A DNA stretch of 64,000 nt from Anaerolineales bacterium (GTDB lineage Bacteria; Chloroflexota; Anaerolineae; Anaerolineales; UBA11579), in NCBI GenBank assembly GCA_020059485.1, contig JAGVCA010000016.1, positions 115,890 through 179,889 on the forward strand, in the 5' to 3' direction. Position numbers and translations under genes: made by a program. The notes beneath the pieces were generated by a model. That model searched no databases, was not told the origin of the DNA, and saw nothing but the letters and a program-made list of their open reading frames with translations. Of this stretch, positions 59,036-64,000 are shown one piece after another; within the stretch, counting starts at the first letter, position 1; every line of letters starts with the position of its first letter.

Positions 59036-60650
59036 TCTGCATCTCCAACTCTGGCAGCGGTACGCGCACCTCGATGGTCGTGCCGGCCCCGACGCGGGAG
59101 TACATTTCCAGCCGCCCGCCGATCAATTCCGCTCGTTCATTCATACTAATCAAGCCGAGGTGACGCCGCCCGTCCTCTGGCCGCACTTCGACCGGGTCGA
59201 ATCCGCGCCCGTCATCCTCGAGCTTGAGATACACCAGGTTCTCGCGCGGCTCAAGTTCGATCACCACTTTCTCCGCTTCAGCATGCCGGACGACATTGGT
59301 CAGCCCTTCCTGCACGATCCGGTACAGCACCATCTCGATGTTCAGCGGCAACTTGGTTTCGATCCGGTTCTTGACCTTGATGCGCAGCCCGGTCTGGCTG
59401 GCGATCTCATCAGCCAGCCCAACAATCGCCGCCCCCAGCCCGAATTCCTCCAGGGCGGGCGGGCGCAGGCTGTACGAAAGATCGCGGATCTCCTGGATCG
59501 TGCCGGAAACCAGCCCCTGCATCTCCGTCAGCTTGGTTTTCAGTGCATCCTGCTCGCACATGTTTTCCAGCGCTTTCAGGCGGATCAACAGGCTCGTCAG
59601 GCCCTGGCCGGCCTGGTCGTGCAGTTCGCGGGCCAGATGGCGGCGCTCGTCCTCCTGCGCAGTCACCAGCGATTCCAGAAGCAGCTGGCGGGCGGCTTCC
59701 TTCTCTCTCAATTTGATCCGCAGCCAGGCATTGGCAACCACCTCGGAGATCTTGGTTCCAATTGCCTCTAGCAACGCGATTTCATCCTCACGCAGTTCGC
59801 GCGCCTGCGGGAATGCCAGGTTGATAACCCCAAACTGGATATTGCGCGCCTCGATCGGGATCGTGATATGTTGGGCAGCCACACCTTGCAGCCCACGGCC
59901 TTCGAGCAGCCGACATTGCTCAACCATGATCTCCCCACCCAGCACGCCAGCCTCCAGGGCCCGCTGGCTCTCACATGGCTGCCCGCCATCCGTCTGCAGC
60001 AGGGCCGGCTGGACCGCCTCGGGGACGCCGCGCCAGCTCGCCAGGTGCATTTTGTGGACCTCGGGGTCATACAGATACACCCAGCCATATTCCAGGCCGA
60101 GCAGGTCGAGCATGCTTTCCAGCGTTAGAAACAGGACATCATGGATCTCGGATTCCCGATCTGCCGCCAGGGCGATGCGGTTAACCGCTTCCAACTGGCG
60201 GTTGGTCTCTGAGAGGTCTTCCTGGATCGCCACGAAATTGTCGATCATCTGGTTGACCGATTCGGCCATCGAACCGATCTCATCTCTGGCCCAGACTTCC
60301 GCTCGCAGGTGATATTCACCTGCAGCCACCCGCTTTGCGGTCTGTTTCAGTGTGTCGATCGGATTGGTCAGAATATAGACCAATAAAAGGAGCAGGATGA
60401 TAGAAAGGAAGGCAGCGATCCCGGTCACAAACATCACACTGCGGCTGCCGGCGTTCATCGCGGCTTCTACCCGCGTATCGGTCAGAATATACGAAAGCCA
60501 GTCCGCTAAGCCGGTCGTGATCCAGTAATTCAGGCTGAACCCAAGGATCAGCACCGGTAGCACTCCGATCCCGATGATCTTCCAGCGGATCGGGACCGAG
60601 AGCACCAGTTGTCTGATCGTTCGTTGGATCAGGTCAAAGAAATTGTTCAA
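59025..60650 (-). CDS. Sensor histidine kinase (NarX/DegS-type, HAMP-GAF-HisKA_3)
   Basis: The 541-residue kinase has two membrane helices with a short outer loop (IIGIGVLPVLILGFSLNYW; GIAAFLSIILLLLLVYIL), a HAMP linker (about 95-150), a GAF domain (about 160-310) and the HisKA_3 dimerisation helix RRHLARELHDQAGQGLTSLLIRL, with the phospho-His about residue 340. The ATPase domain carries YRIVQEGLTNVVRHA and LEDDGRGFDP. The start is a TTG with GGAGG six bases before it. The GAF domain and not the tiny outer loop is the likely sensor, as in cytoplasmic redox or ligand sensing. It pairs with the overlapping response regulator. Confidence 0.92.
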   Translation of the reverse strand: MNNFFDLIQRTIRQLVLSVPIRWKIIGIGVLPVLILGFSLNYWITTGLADWLSYILTDTRVEAAMNAGSRSVMFVTGIAAFLSIILLLLLVYILTNPIDTLKQTAKRVAAGEYHLRAEVWARDEIGSMAESVNQMIDNFVAIQEDLSETNRQLEAVNRIALAADRESEIHDVLFLTLESMLDLLGLEYGWVYLYDPEVHKMHLASWRGVPEAVQPALLQTDGGQPCESQRALEAGVLGGEIMVEQCRLLEGRGLQGVAAQHITIPIEARNIQFGVINLAFPQARELREDEIALLEAIGTKISEVVANAWLRIKLREKEAARQLLLESLVTAQEDERRHLARELHDQAGQGLTSLLIRLKALENMCEQDALKTKLTEMQGLVSGTIQEIRDLSYSLRPPALEEFGLGAAIVGLADEIASQTGLRIKVKNRIETKLPLNIEMVLYRIVQEGLTNVVRHAEAEKVVIELEPRENLVYLKLEDDGRGFDPVEVRPEDGRRHLGLISMNERAELIGGRLEMYSRVGAGTTIEVRVPLPELEMQNAI

Positions 60651-60702
60651 AGCTGGCCTCCACTCCGCGGGCAGGAAACCCTGTGCGGCAACAGTTCAAT
60701 GG

Positions 60703-60745
60703 TGTAGCGATTATATCGGTAAAACGCGCCGATCTGCGCGCTACA
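60703..60745. promoter_or_regulatory. Nested inverted repeat with an embedded -10 box before the kinase gene
   Basis: TGTAGCG/CGCTACA (60703, 60739) enclose ATCGG/CCGAT (60715, 60729) with symmetrical five-base gaps. On the minus strand TATAAT (60710-60715) falls inside and would start the kinase message; the SLC13 stop codon is in the other arm. It could serve as terminator, operator or both. Confidence 0.45.
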
Positions 60746-62516
60746 ATGGCCAGATCTGCGGAACCATCAGGGTGGCGATCACCAGAATTAGAACTGTCAG
60801 CAGGATCCCGACCTTAGGAAAATCGGTAAACTTATAATTCCCCGGCCCGTACACCAGCAGCGCTGCCGGTTCCAGCGGGGTCAGAAACGAGCAGCTGGCC
60901 CCGACCGCGATCATCACCGCAAAGGTGCGCGGATTCAATCCCAATTGCAGGGCCAGCTGGATGGCAATCGGGACAACCACCACAGCCGCCGCCTGGTTAG
61001 ACATTGGCTGTGTCAGCAGCATCGAGAGCAGGAAAAATCCGACCAGCAGCCACATCGGGTCCAGCCCAGCAGTCAGGTTGGCGATCTGTCCGGCCAAAAA
61101 TCCGGCTGTGCCGGTCACCTGCATAGCCTGGCCGATCGCCAGCATGCTTCCGATCAGGATCAGCACGCGCCATTCCACACTGCGATAAGCCTCTTCCGGA
61201 GTGATGATCCGGGCTGTGAATGCAAAAAATGCGGCGGTCAACACCGCTACACCAAGCGAGACGATATTCAATGCCGCAAGCAGGATCGGTACCAGAAAGA
61301 GTGCTCCGGCCAATACCGCCTGGCGGCCGCGCAACTCCCGCCACCGCACCGGCCGGATCAATCGCAGCGTGTTCTCCCGGTCCAGGATCATTAGCTTACT
61401 GCGGTCACCCTGCACCAGCAGTTCATCGCCGGCAGCCAGACGGATCAACGCCAGCTTTTCCCGGATCACCGCGCCGCTGCGGTTGATGCCCAGCACCTGC
61501 AGGTTGTAACGTTCCCTGAATTTAAGGTCAACCAGGGTGCGTCCGATCATCCGTGAGTTGGGCAGGAGCACCACCTCGAACAGACCAACAGCCTCTGACT
61601 GCAGCTCGTCGTCCTGGATCTTGCGGCGCGGTTTGTGTTCAATCCCTGCGATCGCATCGATTTGAAGCAGGTTGTCACGCGAACCTTCTACCAACAACAA
61701 ATCCCCGCTCTGTAATTCAAGTTCGCTGCGCGGCACCAGGTATCTCTCATCTTCCCTGACGATGCGCAGCACGGTCAATCCCAGGTCATGCCCGAGGCCG
61801 CTTCGCTCCAGAGACTGCCCCACTAGTGGGGAATCAGGCAAGATCTCGATCTCGGTCAGATAAGGCTGCATGTCGAATTCCGCCGTGGATTCTTCCACGA
61901 AACCCCGGTCGGGGATCAGATGGGTACCGATCACCATCATATAGATGATCCCAACTACCAGGATCGGCAGGCCGACCAGGGTCAGCTCGAACATCCCAAG
62001 CGGTGCCAGACCGCCAGTCACCATCAAACCGCTGATCACCAGGTTGGTGGATGTCCCGATCAGGGTTACCGAACTGGCCAGGATGCTGGCAAAAGCCAGC
62101 GGCATCAACAGCCGGGAAGGACTGATCTTCATCTGCCGGCTGATCGATAGTACGATCGGCAGGAAAAAGGCTGTTGCCCCCGTGTTGCTCATAAACGCGC
62201 TCAGGGCTGCTGCCGCGACCATGATTAGCAGCACAAAGCGCGAGGCATCCGTCCCAACCCGGGAGAGGATCTCACGACCGAGGTAATCCACCACCCCGGT
62301 CTGGATCAATGCTGCAGTCAGGATCAGGAGGCCAAGGATCATCAGTACGACCTCACTGCCGAAACCTGCAAAGGCCTGCTCCGGGCTGATCAGACCCCCC
62401 AGCGTAACCAGCAGCATCAGCCCCAGGGCTGTCACATCCGGCGGGACGCGTTCCAGCGAGAAAAAAACCACCGCCAGGACCAACACACCCAGCATGAACC
62501 CGATCTCAAAGGTCAA
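60741..62516 (-). CDS. SLC13/DASS-type anion transporter with two TrkA-C (RCK_C) domains
   Basis: The 591-residue protein has about ten or more membrane helices, split by a cytoplasmic region (about 210-390) containing two RCK_C-like units. The first is PYLTEIEILPDSPLVGQSLERSGLGHDLGLTVLRIVREDERYLVPRSELELQSGDLLLVEG; the second is LFEVVLLPNSRMIGRTLVDLKFRERYNLQVLGINRSG...LAAGDELLVQGD. Membrane motifs such as MSNTGATAFFLPIVLSIS and the C-terminal QPMSNQAAAVVVVPIAIQ match the DASS clamshells. Substrates in this group include sulfate, dicarboxylates and phosphate; the specific one is not evident. A TTG start uses a GGAGG within the end of nhaA. Confidence 0.87.
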   Translation of the reverse strand: MTFEIGFMLGVLVLAVVFFSLERVPPDVTALGLMLLVTLGGLISPEQAFAGFGSEVVLMILGLLILTAALIQTGVVDYLGREILSRVGTDASRFVLLIMVAAAALSAFMSNTGATAFFLPIVLSISRQMKISPSRLLMPLAFASILASSVTLIGTSTNLVISGLMVTGGLAPLGMFELTLVGLPILVVGIIYMMVIGTHLIPDRGFVEESTAEFDMQPYLTEIEILPDSPLVGQSLERSGLGHDLGLTVLRIVREDERYLVPRSELELQSGDLLLVEGSRDNLLQIDAIAGIEHKPRRKIQDDELQSEAVGLFEVVLLPNSRMIGRTLVDLKFRERYNLQVLGINRSGAVIREKLALIRLAAGDELLVQGDRSKLMILDRENTLRLIRPVRWRELRGRQAVLAGALFLVPILLAALNIVSLGVAVLTAAFFAFTARIITPEEAYRSVEWRVLILIGSMLAIGQAMQVTGTAGFLAGQIANLTAGLDPMWLLVGFFLLSMLLTQPMSNQAAAVVVVPIAIQLALQLGLNPRTFAVMIAVGASCSFLTPLEPAALLVYGPGNYKFTDFPKVGILLTVLILVIATLMVPQIWPL

Positions 62517-62519
62517 CTG

Positions 62520-63890
62520 TCATGCCTCCACTTTAGCGAGCGGCTTTATTTTTCCCGGGCCATTCCTGGAAAGGACCACCCAACCCAACCCGGCGGAGAT
62601 AGCTGAAGCCGCCAGGATTCCGACCTTGGCGTAGCCCAGCAGGACAGGATCGGAAAACGCCAGGTTGGCGATGAACAGCGACATGGTGAAACCGATCCCC
62701 GCCAGCAGGGAAGCGCCATAGATCTGCCGCCAGGAAACACCTCGGATCTTGTTTGAAAGTTTCAGCCGGGTCACCAGCCAGGCCATAAAGGTGATCCCGA
62801 TCTGCTTGCCGGCAACTAGGCCGAAAATGATCCCGAGCGTGATCGGGTGAGTCAGTGCGGTTAGGATGTTCGTCCGCAAATCGACACCGGCATTCGCCAG
62901 GGCAAAGACCGGCATGATGAAGTAAGCCACCCACGGGTGCAGTCCGTGCTCCAATTGCTGCAGCGGCGCTTCAACTGCATTGGTGCAATCCTCGATACTC
63001 TGTAACAGCGCACGCTGCTTTTTGGTCGTAAAGGTCGCACCATCCCGAATGCCATCTCTCTCAAACATATCCAAAAAATGCCTGACCTGGTCAACAAAAC
63101 CTTTTCTGTCGATCAAGGTGGTAGCTGGAATCGTGATCGCCAGAAGGACGCCTGCAATCGTGGCATGTACCCCGGATTTCAAAAATGCCAGCCACAACAC
63201 GATCCCAAGCAAACCATAAGGCAATGGTTTTCGGACGCCGATCCACTGCATGAACATTAAAACGGCAAAAACCACCCCGGCCACGGCCAGACTGGCCCAA
63301 ACAATCTTCTCGGTATAGAAGATCGCGATCACCAGCACCGCGCCTAGGTCGTCTACAATTGCCACGGCTGTCAGGAAGATCTTCAACTGCAGGGGAGCGC
63401 GTTTCCCTAACAAAGCCAGGACGCCCAATGCAAAGGCAATATCGGTGGCCATCGGGATGCCCCAGCCAGATTGTCCGCTTCCGGTGGCGTTGAACAGCAG
63501 ATATATCGCTGCCGGGAAGACCATCCCGCCAACAGCTGCGGCGATCGGGAACAGGGCTTTCTTAAGTGATGTCAGTTCGCCAATCAACAGCTCCCGTTTG
63601 ATCTCAAGCCCGACAACAAGGAAGAAAACTGCCATCAGGCCATCATTGATCCACAGCAATAGAGGTTTGTTGATCTCAAAGGTCCCTACACCGACTTGCA
63701 ACGGGGTATTCCATAAAGCGGTGTAGCTTTCGGACCAGGGCGAATTGGCCCACACCAGTGCGATCAGCATAAAGCTGATCAACAGGATGCCGCTGAATGA
63801 TTCTGCCTTGAAAAACTCTTGGAAAGGCATGGTCAGCCTTTCTCTCGGTGGTTGAAGTCGGAATGTTTTTAGTGGTTTAGGTGTTTCCAT
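62520..63890 (-). CDS. nhaA: Na+/H+ antiporter NhaA
   Basis: NhaA exchanges two H+ for one Na+ across the inner membrane, for salt and pH homeostasis. Family motifs are intact: FFKAESFSGILLI near the N-terminus, GIPMATDIAFALGVLALLGKRAP (helix IV with its Thr-Asp crossing) and TAVAIVDDLGAVLVIAIFY (the two essential Asp residues of helix V, about residue 182). At 456 residues it is longer than the 388 of E. coli, mostly in a loop around MFERDGIRDGATFTTKKQRALLQSIEDC, as in many other bacteria. It is operonic with the SLC13 gene (four bases apart). Confidence 0.95.
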   Translation of the reverse strand: METPKPLKTFRLQPPRERLTMPFQEFFKAESFSGILLISFMLIALVWANSPWSESYTALWNTPLQVGVGTFEINKPLLLWINDGLMAVFFLVVGLEIKRELLIGELTSLKKALFPIAAAVGGMVFPAAIYLLFNATGSGQSGWGIPMATDIAFALGVLALLGKRAPLQLKIFLTAVAIVDDLGAVLVIAIFYTEKIVWASLAVAGVVFAVLMFMQWIGVRKPLPYGLLGIVLWLAFLKSGVHATIAGVLLAITIPATTLIDRKGFVDQVRHFLDMFERDGIRDGATFTTKKQRALLQSIEDCTNAVEAPLQQLEHGLHPWVAYFIMPVFALANAGVDLRTNILTALTHPITLGIIFGLVAGKQIGITFMAWLVTRLKLSNKIRGVSWRQIYGASLLAGIGFTMSLFIANLAFSDPVLLGYAKVGILAASAISAGLGWVVLSRNGPGKIKPLAKVEA

Positions 63891-63923
63891 ACAATTTCCC
63901 TACATGCTATTGATTGACAAACG

Positions 63924-63941
63924 AGCATCCGATCAGATGCT
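63924..63941. other. Short dyad upstream of nhaA
   Basis: AGCATC-CGATCA-GATGCT, a 6-bp stem about 35 bases before the nhaA ATG. It may be an operator or the end of an upstream transcript; the T tail is weak. The rest of the last 110 bases shows no gene. Confidence 0.3.
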
Positions 63942-64000
63942 GACCGGGTCTTTTTGATTGGCGAAAATGGATCAACCTGTCCAGCGTTGAACGCTGCAAA

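Overview
The window is a 64 kb piece of a GC-rich bacterial chromosome, densely coded and without rRNA, tRNA, CRISPR arrays, transposases or phage genes that I can see. The gene content suggests an anaerobic or microaerophilic member of the Chloroflexota, perhaps Anaerolineae-like. The points in favour are a GatCAB operon, an alpha-type glutamine synthetase, many lipoproteins with short lipoboxes, a Dehalococcoides-style reductive dehalogenase with two-component regulators, and a corrinoid protein/methyltransferase pair. The taxonomic assignment is inference from gene content only.

Layout. 0-4.3 kb (minus): gatC-gatA-gatB (gatB cut by the window edge), a dienelactone-hydrolase-family protein, glnA. 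4.3-10.7 kb: a secreted GH114-type glycosidase, a lipid kinase, a nucleotidyltransferase-fold protein and a large secreted nuclease. 10.8-14.9 kb (minus): a sugar ABC importer whose first permease has a large extra membrane region. 15-19.4 kb: a small exported protein, glmS and glpD. 19.4-22.2 kb is visibly AT-richer: a Crp/Fnr regulator, two DUF2892 proteins (one fused to thioredoxin), a DUF2231 membrane protein and a lipoprotein cytochrome c. 22.3-26.5 kb (minus): two SPFH/Band-7-like membrane proteins and a third gene joining a helical N-terminus to an S24 (LexA-type) protease domain. 26.6-31.1 kb (minus): a RecB-like/DEDD nuclease, a thioesterase, an ABC-F factor, and a crcB-DUF190 pair under a clear fluoride riboswitch.

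31.3-46.6 kb is the centrepiece, a PUFA-synthase-like (Pfa-type) locus. It has a PfaD-type enoyl reductase, a Sfp-type phosphopantetheinyl transferase and a 3,022-residue megasynthase (KS-AT-KS-five ACPs-KR-DH). Divergently transcribed beside it is a complete three-subunit acyl-CoA carboxylase, which could supply the extender unit. All five ACPs carry Thr where the phosphopantetheine Ser is expected, and the ACP array appears to have grown in two-ACP units.

46.6-53.7 kb holds a bactofilin-like lipoprotein, an MFS transporter, a tandem GNAT protein, an aminotransferase, panB and a corrinoid methyl-transfer pair. 53.7-60.7 kb (minus) is an organohalide-respiration region: histidine kinase, response regulator, rdhA, rdhB, a PceC/NosR-like flavoprotein, a small membrane protein and a TPR protein. 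A set of repeated GTCAGGAAA boxes lies in front of rdhA. 60.7-63.9 kb (minus) ends the window with nhaA and an SLC13-type transporter.

The only stretch above 300 bases without a gene is the divergent region 42740-43060, described below. Most long antisense ORFs in the track are composition shadows and were left out.
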